A DNA stretch of 64,000 bases from G965230615 sp965230615 (GTDB lineage: Bacteria > Pseudomonadota > Gammaproteobacteria > HTCC5015): the NCBI GenBank assembly GCA_965230615.1, contig OZ246012.1, positions 4,278,001 to 4,342,000 on the forward strand. Direction: 5' to 3'. Below the pieces are notes generated by a model, which was not told where the DNA came from, did no database searches, and saw only the letters and a list, made by a program, of their open reading frames with translations. Within the stretch, counting starts at the first letter, position 1; every line of letters begins with the position of its first letter. Positions 8,817 through 16,136 of this stretch are shown piece by piece. Both the position numbers and the translations under genes were made by a program.

Positions 8817-9689
8817 TTAAGCCGCAATACTAGATTTCGTATTTTGCTTGCTTATCAAGCGCTCCATCATTCTGATATCACGCTTGCTTAATTGTAAGAC
8901 AGTATCAACCCAAACATCTGCAACTTCTCTCAATTGACTTAACTCAATTGGGTGATGTATGTCTCTGACTTTTTGCACGCCTTTGATAGCATTGCTAGAA
9001 CGCTCAGCTTTTTTGATGTATTTATAAACTTCAGTATCGCCTTCGTCATTTTCTGCAAGAACATCAATAATGCCAAGATCAAAAAGCTCTTCAGCAGAAT
9101 AAAGTTTGCCGCTTAATAAAATCTCTTCTGTTTTTTGCATGCCAACTTTGCGCGTCAGGAATGTATAGGCGCCAATCCCAGGAAAAGAGTTAAATAGCAC
9201 ATCTGGAAAGCCGAACTTTGCTTGCTTTTCAGCGATGATGATATCAGCCGCTAGTGCTGTTTCGAAGCCACCGCCAAGTGCGTCGCCCTGAACAAGTGCA
9301 ATTTGCGTAGTGCCTTTTTTGTGCAGTGTTGCAATGGCATACATAGTATCGACACATTTTTGTGCATATTTTGCAAGTGTTGTTCGATCTTTAGTCATAA
9401 TCAAGCTTCTAAAAAATTCCAAGTCGCCACCTAAGTTAAAAACACCTGGTGTGGTGGAGGCCATGATTTCATAGTTGATTTTATGAGTGCGCGTTACGTT
9501 ATTGTTCTCATGTAAAAGCTGATAATGTTGGTTCAGCTCTTTAACTAAAGTGGTGTTGAAACAGGGTATAGGGGAGGGTGACAGGTAGCACCATTCTATT
9601 TGATTTTTATAGTCGTAAGATACGGAAAGTTGAGTGTAGTTAGAATTTGTATTTGAATGAAAAGCCTTAAGATTTGAATGTGTATTCAT
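8817..9689 (-). CDS. rpfF: RpfF-like DSF synthase (crotonase/enoyl-CoA hydratase fold)
   Basis: A 290-residue protein of the crotonase superfamily matching RpfF. RpfF converts hydroxyacyl-ACP to the cis-2-unsaturated DSF fatty acid and releases it from the carrier. Signatures are FNLGGDLEFF (84-93, including the oxyanion-hole region), ALVQGDALGGGFETAL with E143, and FGFPDVLFNSFPGIGAY. In Xanthomonas RpfF the second catalytic residue is a glutamate (PEVLF); here it is aspartate, D163, confirmed as GAT on the minus strand. The ATG has a strong AAAGGAG 8 nt upstream. The gene converges with rpfC, as in Xanthomonas. No rpfB-like acyl-CoA ligase lies nearby. Confidence 0.9.
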   Translation of the reverse strand: MNTHSNLKAFHSNTNSNYTQLSVSYDYKNQIEWCYLSPSPIPCFNTTLVKELNQHYQLLHENNNVTRTHKINYEIMASTTPGVFNLGGDLEFFRSLIMTKDRTTLAKYAQKCVDTMYAIATLHKKGTTQIALVQGDALGGGFETALAADIIIAEKQAKFGFPDVLFNSFPGIGAYTFLTRKVGMQKTEEILLSGKLYSAEELFDLGIIDVLAENDEGDTEVYKYIKKAERSSNAIKGVQKVRDIHHPIELSQLREVADVWVDTVLQLSKRDIRMMERLISKQNTKSSIAA

Positions 9690-9962
9690 GCCAATCTCCT
9701 TTTGCGGCCAGATTAGTCGACAAGGTTAAGGTTAATAAAGTTTTTAGGGGTTATGTTTTTATTATTTTCTCTGTAGCATAGATTATCTGATACCGGCTTT
9801 ATTAGGCAACAGAATTTTAATGCGTGAGTTGGTTTTACTGAATGAGGCATGTGGATAGCGCTACATAGAACGTGCCGTAGAAAAGTGCATAGTTTTTTTG
9901 CTTGTCGTAATTTTTATATGTTGTAGTGCTAATGAATGAAAAAATGAGGCGTTACAACGTAG

Positions 9963-9976
9963 TCCACCGTAGTGGA
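9963..9976. repeat. Short inverted repeat upstream of rpfF
   Basis: TCCAC and GTGGA flank a CGTA loop, about 275 bp upstream of the rpfF start. It is short enough to be chance; it is listed because it lies in an otherwise featureless long gap. Confidence 0.3.
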
Positions 9977-10425
9977 GAGAGGTAGGTCCTTCTATATGCA
10001 AGAGCTTTTTTTCCATAAGTCCTAATAGCGCTTTTTCCTCATGGATGTCAATTATATATATAGGCAAATGTGGACAAGTATGCAATTCATTTATGTCTTC
10101 TATGTGTATTTTAAATCACATCAATATTTAAACATGATTTGCAGATAGTGGTATAACTCTTATATCGTGAAATAATCTATATTGTGTATCATCATGCTGC
10201 TGCTTGTATTGTAATTATTATCAGTTGTGCTTATCGGCCTTTGTTATTAGGGTTGATGTTTACTGTTTTTTTTATCAGTGTATCGAGTTGTTTTCGCCTA
10301 AGCGTTGGCGGTTGCTGACACATTTGCGCAGTTTCTAACATATTCGCTATTTTAAAATAACAGGTACGAATAAGGCCGGTATGTTAGCTACCTGAACTTG
10401 AACCTCCGAATAAATTCATGCATAC

Positions 10426-10439
10426 AGTTGCATGCAACT
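10426..10439. repeat. Perfect 14-bp palindrome in the rpfF-trmH gap
   Basis: AGTTGCATGCAACT is identical to its reverse complement over 14 bp with no spacer. A second small palindrome, ATGCAT, lies a few bases to the left at 10418-10423. Palindromes of this kind are typical binding sites for dimeric regulators, but no regulator can be named. Confidence 0.45.
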
Positions 10440-10675
10440 ATGAAACGTATTTTTCAATAACTGTGATTTTATCCAAACGTCAAAAAAACGCTTAAATATT
10501 TTCTTTGGCTGGGTGCTTGTGCAGGCGCAAGTGGCAAGCTGCTATAACACTTGAAGGTAGAGAGCGCTATGTTGTTGTCATCCAAGTTGATTGTTTTAAG
10601 TTGCGGTGACAAGTTAATGCATTGCTTAAACTTTTGCGTGTATCTTAGGGTAAGTTAGTGCGTATGTATTTGTGC

Positions 10676-11335
10676 TTAGCAATGTGATATTGGCAGCAAA
10701 TACCCGTCTTCATCCAGTTTGGGGTAGGGCTTACCTTGTTTTTGATACTGTTCAGCAATATCCGGGTAACACCACTCGAACAGTGTGTCTGCATAAGCTT
10801 GGCCTTGCAGCTGTGCTTTAAGATAGTGGCCGCTTTGTTCACGTTGTCGTTGCGCTTCATATAAGATCAGCGCTGTTGCAACGCTGACATTAAATGATTC
10901 CACCATGCCCTGCATCGGAATCATGATGCATTGATCTACTTCGCTTTCTGTATATTCACTGATGCCATAGAGCTCTGAGCCCATAATAATGGCTGTTGGC
11001 TGGGTATAGTCGACCTCGCGAAAGTCAATGCTTTCAGTGCGCACATGGGCTGCGAGTAGCTGGAAGCCCTGTTGTCTAAGTTCTCGTAACGGGCGCTGTA
11101 TATTATCAGTACTCGCGACACGTACCCACTTATTAGCGCCAGCTGAAGTTTGGTGATGATAGCCGATATCGCCAGTGTCTGTGACTGCATGCACAGTATG
11201 CACACCGACCGCATCACAGCTACGCACAATAGCAGCAAAGTTATGCGATTTATGGACGTTCTCCATCACCACGGTTAAGTCGAGCTGTCTTTTGCGTAAG
11301 CACTGCTGTAGTCGTTGATAACGTTCAGGGGACAT
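10676..11335 (-). CDS. trmH: tRNA (guanosine(18)-2'-O)-methyltransferase TrmH
   Basis: A 219-residue SPOUT-class methyltransferase that 2'-O-methylates G18 in the tRNA D-loop. The N-terminus MSPERYQRLQQCLRKRQLDL and the following VVMENVHKSHNFAAIVRSCDAVGV match TrmH. The SAM-knot motifs IIMGSELYGIS, IMIPMQGMVESFNVSVATA and the C-terminal extension are all present. The length agrees with the family (about 220-230). The gene follows the DUF427 gene on the same strand after 14 bp and is probably cotranscribed with it. The ATG has no clear Shine-Dalgarno. Confidence 0.93.
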   Translation of the reverse strand: MSPERYQRLQQCLRKRQLDLTVVMENVHKSHNFAAIVRSCDAVGVHTVHAVTDTGDIGYHHQTSAGANKWVRVASTDNIQRPLRELRQQGFQLLAAHVRTESIDFREVDYTQPTAIIMGSELYGISEYTESEVDQCIMIPMQGMVESFNVSVATALILYEAQRQREQSGHYLKAQLQGQAYADTLFEWCYPDIAEQYQKQGKPYPKLDEDGYLLPISHC

Positions 11336-11349
11336 AGTGGATTAATCAC

Positions 11350-11634
11350 TCAACCTTCTATTTTAACACCCTTCCAGAAGGCGATATGGTTTTTAATATG
11401 GACTGCATCTTCTGAAGTTTCCGGGTAAAACCAGGCTGCATCACGGTTGGTTTCACCTGCCACTATAATATCATAATAATGGGCTACGCCTTTCCAAAAG
11501 CAGGTGCTGCGCTTGTCACTACTTCTGAAATAGGTCTGGTTAATGCTATCAGGTGGAAAATAAGCATTACCTTCCACGATCTTGCAGTGGTCGCTGTCGG
11601 CTAACACAACGTTATTCCATATCGCTTTTGTCAT
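11350..11634 (-). CDS. DUF427 domain-containing protein
   Basis: A 94-residue protein made up entirely of a DUF427 domain. The family hallmarks are visible: a strand-rich N-terminus ending in EGNAYFPPDSI, then STCFWKGVAHYYDI and NRDAAWFYPETSEDAVHIKNHIAFW. The biochemical role of DUF427 is unknown. GGGAG lies about 8 nt before the ATG, and trmH follows 14 bp downstream on the same strand. There is no signal peptide or membrane segment. Confidence 0.9.
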   Translation of the reverse strand: MTKAIWNNVVLADSDHCKIVEGNAYFPPDSINQTYFRSSDKRSTCFWKGVAHYYDIIVAGETNRDAAWFYPETSEDAVHIKNHIAFWKGVKIEG

Positions 11635-11781
11635 AAGGGGGCTCCCTAAAGGCGGCTAAGAGGCTTTATTGCACTAGTATTGCTGGTGACAGTTTACTAC
11701 GAATTGCAATTCCCGAGTAGCGCGTATCTTATGTGAGCGCTATCGTTAGGCTGGAGAGCCTGATTAGCTTTGCTGAGTGCT

Positions 11782-11809
11782 TTGTGCAGCGGGTTTTTTT
11801 CACTATAAT
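11782..11809 (+). promoter_or_regulatory. Candidate sigma70 promoter for dusA
   Basis: A perfect -10 TATAAT (11804-11809) is preceded at 16 bp by TTGTGC (11782-11787), which matches three of six -35 positions. Transcription would start near 11816, giving a leader of roughly 66 nt before the dusA TTG. Confidence 0.5.
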
Positions 11810-11882
11810 CTGGTTTTACTTGATGGATGTTGTGTGGCAGCGTGCTCTGCCACTATTTGAACACTAATATTCCGACGCTACT

Positions 11883-12884
11883 TTGAATCCTACACCCGCT
11901 ATACTTGATCGCCGCTTTTCTATTGCGCCAATGATGGATTGGACAGACCGGCATTGCCGCTATTTATTGCGCTTGATATTTCCTGAAGCCTTGCTCTACA
12001 CCGAAATGGTCACCACAGGTGCTTTACTGTACGGTGATAAAGCCCGCTTTTTGCAGTATTCGGCTGAAGAGCATCCCTTGGCGTTACAGTTAGGAGGAAA
12101 TGAACCGCAGGCAATGGCCGATTGCGCTCAGCTGGCTGAACAATGGGGCTATGATGAGGTGAATATTAATGTGGGTTGCCCAAGTGATCGGGTGCAGTCT
12201 GGTGCTTTTGGAGCCTGCCTAATGGCGCAGCCTGATACAGTGGCTGCTTGCGTGGCTGCCATGCGTGAGGCTGTGACTATTCCTGTGACCGTTAAAACGC
12301 GCATTGGTATTGATGATTGTGACGATTACGACTACTTGTACAACTTTGTGACCACTGTGGCTCAGGCGGGTTGCAATACGTTTATTGTGCATGCTCGCAA
12401 AGCCTGGTTGCAAGGACTTAGCCCCAAAGAAAATCGAGAGATACCCCCTTTGCAGTATGCCAGTGTTTATCGCTTAAAGCAGGAACTACCGCATTTAACG
12501 GTCGTGATCAACGGCGGAATTAAAACCTCCTCACAACTATTGTCACAATTAGACCATGTCGATGGTGTTATGGTTGGGCGCGAAGCTTATCAAAATCCAT
12601 TTGCTTTACAGGATGTGCGTAGTAAAGTATTTGCTGTAGAGCCTGCCGCCTTGCCCAGGCGTGCTGAAATTGTGCAGACCTATATGCAGTATGTGCAGCA
12701 GCAGTTGGATCAGGGCGTGTATTTAAAGCATATGTCACGGCATATGCTAGGTCTGTTTCAAGGCATTCCAGGAGCAGCACGTTGGCGGCGTTACATCAGT
12801 GAGCATGCTTATCAGGCAGGTGCCGGTGTCGAAGTATTAGCGACTGCCTTGGCACAAGTAACCGATTTGAACGATGCGGCTTGA
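11883..12884 (+). CDS. dusA: tRNA-dihydrouridine(20/20a) synthase DusA
   Basis: A 333-residue FMN-dependent TIM-barrel enzyme that reduces U20/U20a in tRNA. Motifs: SIAPMMDWTDRHCRYLLR near the N-terminus, the LQLGGNEP flavin strand, NINVGCPSDRVQSGAFGACLM with the family's catalytic cysteine (C112, in GACLM), FIVHARKAWLQGLSPKENR and VINGGIKT/GVMVGREAYQNP for FMN phosphate. The DusA-specific long form and the LSPKENR signature separate it from DusB and DusC. The start must be TTG: an in-frame stop lies six codons upstream and no ATG fits before the first conserved strand. The Shine-Dalgarno is weak. Confidence 0.94.
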   Translation: MNPTPAILDRRFSIAPMMDWTDRHCRYLLRLIFPEALLYTEMVTTGALLYGDKARFLQYSAEEHPLALQLGGNEPQAMADCAQLAEQWGYDEVNINVGCPSDRVQSGAFGACLMAQPDTVAACVAAMREAVTIPVTVKTRIGIDDCDDYDYLYNFVTTVAQAGCNTFIVHARKAWLQGLSPKENREIPPLQYASVYRLKQELPHLTVVINGGIKTSSQLLSQLDHVDGVMVGREAYQNPFALQDVRSKVFAVEPAALPRRAEIVQTYMQYVQQQLDQGVYLKHMSRHMLGLFQGIPGAARWRRYISEHAYQAGAGVEVLATALAQVTDLNDAA

Positions 12885-12919
12885 GCGTTTAATCTAAACA
12901 AATAACCAAAGGTGTATTA

Positions 12920-13774
12920 ATGGGACGCAAGCAAAAGAAACAAAAGAAGCAACAACGTCTGTTGAAAGAAAAAGGTGGCCCAAGCATGGCCGAGCAGGCC
13001 GATTTGCATATGCTTTACGAGGCTTCTGTGCAAAATGTCGATTTTGAAGTTGAGTTTGTCAGTAATACCTTCAAAATGATCAGAGGGCGTGAAGCTCGCT
13101 CTTTGCGGGAAGATTTTTGTGGTACGGCCCAAGCTGCTTGTCGTTGGGTTAAAGAGCATGAAGATAATACGGCCATTGGTGTCGATTTGGATGCGGATGT
13201 GCTGGCCTGGGGGCGCGAGCATCATGTTGCTGAGTTAACCTCAAAGCAAGAGGCCCGTATTGCGCTGCTTAACCAGAATGTGCTCGAGGTAGACACGCAA
13301 CAGGTGGATGTGTTGTTGGCGATGAACTTTAGCTACTGGTGTTTTAAAACACGTGAGGTGCTCGGTGGCTATTTTAAGCGGGCCTACCAGGCATTAGCCG
13401 ATGATGGGGTATTTTTCCTGGATTGCTTCGGCGGTTATCAGGCTTATGAAGAGTTGGAAGAAGAGACAGATCATGAAGACTTTACGTATATCTGGGATCA
13501 AGCCAGTTACAATGCAATCACCGGCGACTTAACGACACATATTCATTTTTCTTTTCCGGATGGCTCTGAGTTGCGTCCGGCCTTTACCTATGAGTGGCGC
13601 TTATGGTCACTGCCCGAAATTCGTGAGCTGTTGGCCGAGGCTGGTTTCAAACGGCTGACAGTATTCTCGCAAGCCTGGGATGAGGAAACCGATGAGGAGA
13701 CCGATGAATACTTCCCAACAGAGACGCTGGATGCTGACCCAGGTTGGGTGATCTATATTACCGCCGAGAAATAA
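12920..13774 (+). CDS. Class I SAM-dependent methyltransferase, substrate unknown
   Basis: A 284-residue protein with a lysine/glutamine-rich N-terminus (residues 1-20) followed by a class I methyltransferase fold. The SAM-binding region is seen in LREDFCGTAQAACRWVKEH followed by TAIGVDLDADVLAWGREH. VDVLLAMNFSYWCFKTREVL and DGVFFLDCFGGYQAYEE form the next strands. The C-terminus is acidic (DEETDEETDEYFP). The substrate cannot be read from the sequence. AAGGTG lies 6 nt before the ATG. The gene sits 35 bp after dusA, probably in the same transcript, and 58 bp before the RNase P RNA. Confidence 0.75.
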   Translation: MGRKQKKQKKQQRLLKEKGGPSMAEQADLHMLYEASVQNVDFEVEFVSNTFKMIRGREARSLREDFCGTAQAACRWVKEHEDNTAIGVDLDADVLAWGREHHVAELTSKQEARIALLNQNVLEVDTQQVDVLLAMNFSYWCFKTREVLGGYFKRAYQALADDGVFFLDCFGGYQAYEELEEETDHEDFTYIWDQASYNAITGDLTTHIHFSFPDGSELRPAFTYEWRLWSLPEIRELLAEAGFKRLTVFSQAWDEETDEETDEYFPTETLDADPGWVIYITAEK

Positions 13775-13832
13775 ACCAAAATTCAGCACAAGTGCATGTA
13801 CTATTGTGGAGCAATCGCGTACATTGTTCCCC

Positions 13833-14193
13833 GGAAGCTGGTTGGGCAATCGCGCTGTCATCCTTGTTGGTGGCAGGGAGGAAAGTCCGGGCTCCGCAGG
13901 GTAGAGTGCCAGGTAACACCTGGAGGGCGTAAGCCTATGGAAAGTGCCGCAGAAAATATACCGCCAAGTTATTTGATACCAAATCAACTTGGTAAGGGTG
14001 AAATGGTGCGGTAAGAGCGCACCGCGCTGATGGTAACATCAGCGGCAGGGTAAACCCCACTTGGAGCAAGACCAAATAGGAAAGCATCGGCGTGACCCGC
14101 GCTGCTTTCGGGTAGGTTGCTTGAGGTGCATGGCGACATGCGTCCCAGATGAATGATTGTCCTCGACAGAACCCGGCTTACAGACTGGCTTCC
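13833..14193 (+). ncRNA. rnpB: RNase P RNA, bacterial class A
   Basis: About 360 nt matching the E. coli-type M1 RNA. Universal blocks are visible in order: GAGGAAAGTCCGGGCTCC, the P4-associated GTGCCAGGTAACACCTGG, GGGTGAAATGGTGCGGTAAG followed by AGCGCACCGCGC, GGAGCAAGACCAAATAGG, GGTAGGTTGCTTGA, and GATGAATGATTGTCC followed by GACAGAACCCGGCTTA. The ends were set from helix P1: GGAAGCTGGT at the start pairs with ACTGGCTTCC at the end over ten positions, two of them G-U. A T5 run after 14193 fits termination. A TACATT box at 13820-13825 is placed correctly for a -10. This RNA is the catalytic subunit that matures tRNA 5' ends. Confidence 0.97.
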
Positions 14194-14343
14194 TTTTTAC
14201 ATTTCCTGTTTTCTTCATGTAATTTCTAGCTTTTAGTTTTAACTTCTTGAGTCCAATAAATTAAATGCCTTCTTTATCGCTTGGGGCAGCGCTAAGTGTT
14301 TGTCTTTAAAGCAAAAAAGAGTATTTCGTCACGCTATTTTTAC

Positions 14344-14372
14344 TTGCAAAAGCACGATTTGCTTTCTATAGT
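14344..14372 (+). promoter_or_regulatory. Sigma70 promoter of the dcw cluster (Pmra)
   Basis: TTGCAA (14344-14349) and TATAGT (14367-14372) are separated by exactly 17 bp. Predicted transcription starts near 14380, at the first MraZ box and about 70 nt before the mraZ start codon. It is the best match to a housekeeping promoter ahead of the cluster and sits where Pmra is found in E. coli. Confidence 0.75.
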
Positions 14373-14380
14373 GTCATTAT

Positions 14381-14416
14381 GTGGGAAAAAGTGGGAAATT
14401 GTGGGATTTTGTGAAT
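14381..14416 (+). promoter_or_regulatory. MraZ operator: TGGGA repeats
   Basis: Three TGGGA boxes start at 14382, 14392 and 14402, giving an exact 10-bp period (5-bp box, 5-bp spacer). A degenerate fourth, TGAAT, lies at 14412. TGGGN repeats with 5-bp spacing are the known binding site of the MraZ repressor. They overlap the predicted transcription start of Pmra, so binding would block initiation: autorepression of the whole cluster. Confidence 0.88.
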
Positions 14417-14448
14417 TTTTATTGCGTTGACGACTAGGGTAATCACGT

Positions 14449-14919
14449 TTGTTTAGAGGCATTAACCAGATTAATGTAGATGCCAAGGGCCGCATTGCTA
14501 TGCCGGCCCGTTATCGTGAGCGCCTGCAAGAAGCCTGTGACAGCAATATGGTCATCACCATTGACCCTACAAACTCGGCCGCAGAGCCGTGCTTATTGTT
14601 ATACCCGCTACCCGAGTGGGAGCTGATTCAAGCCAAGATTGATGCCTTATCAAGCTTTAATCCAGCTTCAAGGAAAGTACAACGATTATTGGTTGGCCAT
14701 GCAGAAGATATGCAAATGGATGCGAATGGCCGTATTTTGTTGCCTGCGACTTTAAGAGAATACGCGCGTATGCAAAAGCGTATTGTCATGATTGGTCAAG
14801 GCAAGAAACTAGAACTTTGGGGAGAAGAGGCTTGGACAAGCTGTCGTGAGGCCTGGTTGGAAGAAGCAGTGACAGACACTGATGCCCTGCCAGCCGAGTT
14901 GGATTCATTATCGTTATAA
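14449..14919 (+). CDS. mraZ: Transcriptional regulator MraZ
   Basis: A 156-residue AbrB-like regulator with two MraZ repeats. The first is MFRGINQINVDAKGRIAMPARYRE; the second is MQMDANGRILLPATLREYA near residue 85. The DxxGR motif is present in both. MraZ forms ring-shaped oligomers that bind TGGG repeats and repress the dcw operon; such repeats lie immediately upstream. The start is TTG, because the conserved FRG follows directly and no ATG is available in frame. It is the first gene of the operon, with rsmH 19 bp downstream. Confidence 0.95.
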   Translation: MFRGINQINVDAKGRIAMPARYRERLQEACDSNMVITIDPTNSAAEPCLLLYPLPEWELIQAKIDALSSFNPASRKVQRLLVGHAEDMQMDANGRILLPATLREYARMQKRIVMIGQGKKLELWGEEAWTSCREAWLEEAVTDTDALPAELDSLSL

Positions 14920-14938
14920 AAGAACGAAGGTGGTTTTT

Positions 14939-15859
14939 TTGGAACATCAACCTGTCATGCTGGAGCCAGTACTGCACGGATTGGATATAGAGGCAAATGG
15001 CAACTATATCGATGGTACATTTGGTCGGGGCGGCCACTCCAAGGCGATTTTAGCGCAGCTAAATGCAGCGGGGCGTTTGTATGCGATTGACCGTGATCTT
15101 GCGGCGATTGCTTCGGCGCAGCAGCAGTATGCTGACGAGTCGCGTTTCGCGATAGCGCATGGCTCATTTGAAAAATTAGCAGAGTTTAGTCAGGGCTGGG
15201 ACATTATGGGTAATGTCCAAGGTATTTTGTTAGATCTTGGGGTTTCTTCGCCACAACTCGATGACCCGGGGCGTGGCTTTAGTTTTATGCATGATGGGCC
15301 TTTGGATATGCGCATGGATAACAGTCAGGGCTTATCGGCGCAAGAGTGGCTTGCCAAAGCGGAGGCAGCCGAAATAGCGGACGTGCTATGGCAGTATGGA
15401 GAAGAGCGATTTTCAAGGCGTATTGCTAAACATATTGTTGCTGAGCGAGACAAAGTGGCTATTACTTCCACCACGCAATTAGCTTTGTTGATCAAAGAGG
15501 CTTGCCCCAAGGTCGATAAGCACAAGCATCCGGCGACGCGTAGCTTTCAAGCGATACGCATATTTATTAACCAAGAGCTGGAAGCATTAAAGCATGTTTT
15601 GCTGCAATGTTTGGATGTTTTGGCGCAAGGTGGGCGCTTGGTGGTGATTAGCTTTCATTCACTTGAGGACCGGTTGGTGAAGCGGTTTTTTCGTGAGCAG
15701 TCAGTGGGCAAGCAATTACCCCGAGGTTTGCCCGTTATGGGTGAGAATGAAGGTCGTCGACTGCGTTTGCATGGTAGGGCTATCAAGCCTAGTGATACCG
15801 AAGTGCAGCGCAATCCGCGTGCCCGCAGTGCGGTATTGCGGATAGCGGAAAAGTTATGA
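14939..15859 (+). CDS. rsmH: 16S rRNA (cytosine(1402)-N(4))-methyltransferase RsmH
   Basis: A 306-residue SAM methyltransferase (formerly MraW) that N4-methylates C1402 in the ribosomal P site. The N-terminal HQPVMLEPVLHGL and SAM motif YIDGTFGRGGHSKAIL are classic; GILLDLGVSSPQLDDPGRGFSF, ATRSFQAIRIFINQEL and VVISFHSLEDRLVKRFF follow. I place the start at TTG 14939 with AAGG 8 nt upstream. A longer frame from ATG 14882 would overlap mraZ and add 19 residues not found in the family. Its stop overlaps the ftsL ATG (ATGA). Confidence 0.95.
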   Translation: MEHQPVMLEPVLHGLDIEANGNYIDGTFGRGGHSKAILAQLNAAGRLYAIDRDLAAIASAQQQYADESRFAIAHGSFEKLAEFSQGWDIMGNVQGILLDLGVSSPQLDDPGRGFSFMHDGPLDMRMDNSQGLSAQEWLAKAEAAEIADVLWQYGEERFSRRIAKHIVAERDKVAITSTTQLALLIKEACPKVDKHKHPATRSFQAIRIFINQELEALKHVLLQCLDVLAQGGRLVVISFHSLEDRLVKRFFREQSVGKQLPRGLPVMGENEGRRLRLHGRAIKPSDTEVQRNPRARSAVLRIAEKL

Positions 15860-16134
15860 AATCAAAACGTGCAGGCACGGCTTTGTTTGTAATTTTGTTG
15901 TTGATGGTGCAACTGTCAGCAGCCACTTTAATATATAGCAAGCATTCAGCAAGAAAGCTGTTTGCGCAATTACAGGAACTGGAATCCAAGCAGGATCAGT
16001 TGCTAACCGAGTTTGGCATGTTGCAGTTAGAGCAAAGTACATGGGCAACACATGGTCGCATAGAGAGTATTGCGAGCGAAAAGTTAAGTATGCATGTACC
16101 AGGTTATGAAAACGTTGTGGTGATTCAGAAATAA
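15856..16134 (+). CDS. ftsL: Cell division protein FtsL
   Basis: A 92-residue bitopic protein with one transmembrane segment (about residues 8-27) followed by a periplasmic leucine-zipper-like coiled coil (about 33-60, KLFAQLQELESKQDQLLTEF). This is the topology and size of FtsL, which joins FtsQ and FtsB and helps activate FtsWI at the septum. Primary sequence is weakly conserved in the family, so position between rsmH and ftsI supports the call. The ATG overlaps the rsmH stop; ftsI starts 3 bp after its own stop. Confidence 0.93.
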   Translation: MKSKRAGTALFVILLLMVQLSAATLIYSKHSARKLFAQLQELESKQDQLLTEFGMLQLEQSTWATHGRIESIASEKLSMHVPGYENVVVIQK

Positions 16135-16136
16135 AT

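Larger units (their letters stand above)
9690..10675. other. 986-bp stretch without a recognisable gene
   Basis: This is the region upstream of rpfF and downstream of trmH. It is visibly A/T-rich and holds no reading frame with recognisable protein features. It contains two short palindromes (listed separately), a TAGCGCTA palindrome near 9855, and several A/T tracts. The first roughly 150 bp should hold the rpfF promoter on the minus strand; I could not pick convincing -35/-10 boxes. No tRNA or known riboswitch fold was recognised. Confidence 0.6.

Noticed and set aside
9861..10085. A 74-codon minus-strand frame in the rpfF-trmH gap
   Set aside because: No recognisable domain, His/Cys/Leu composition typical of chance frames in A/T-rich DNA, and no ribosome-binding site worth noting.
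10103..10120. A CRP/Clp-like motif (TGTGT ... TCACA) upstream of rpfF
   Set aside because: The spacer between half sites is 8 bp instead of 6, so it does not fit a CRP-family site.
14882..14938. A longer rsmH starting at ATG 14882 inside mraZ
   Set aside because: The extra 19 residues are unrelated to RsmH, and TTG 14939 has a properly spaced AAGG.
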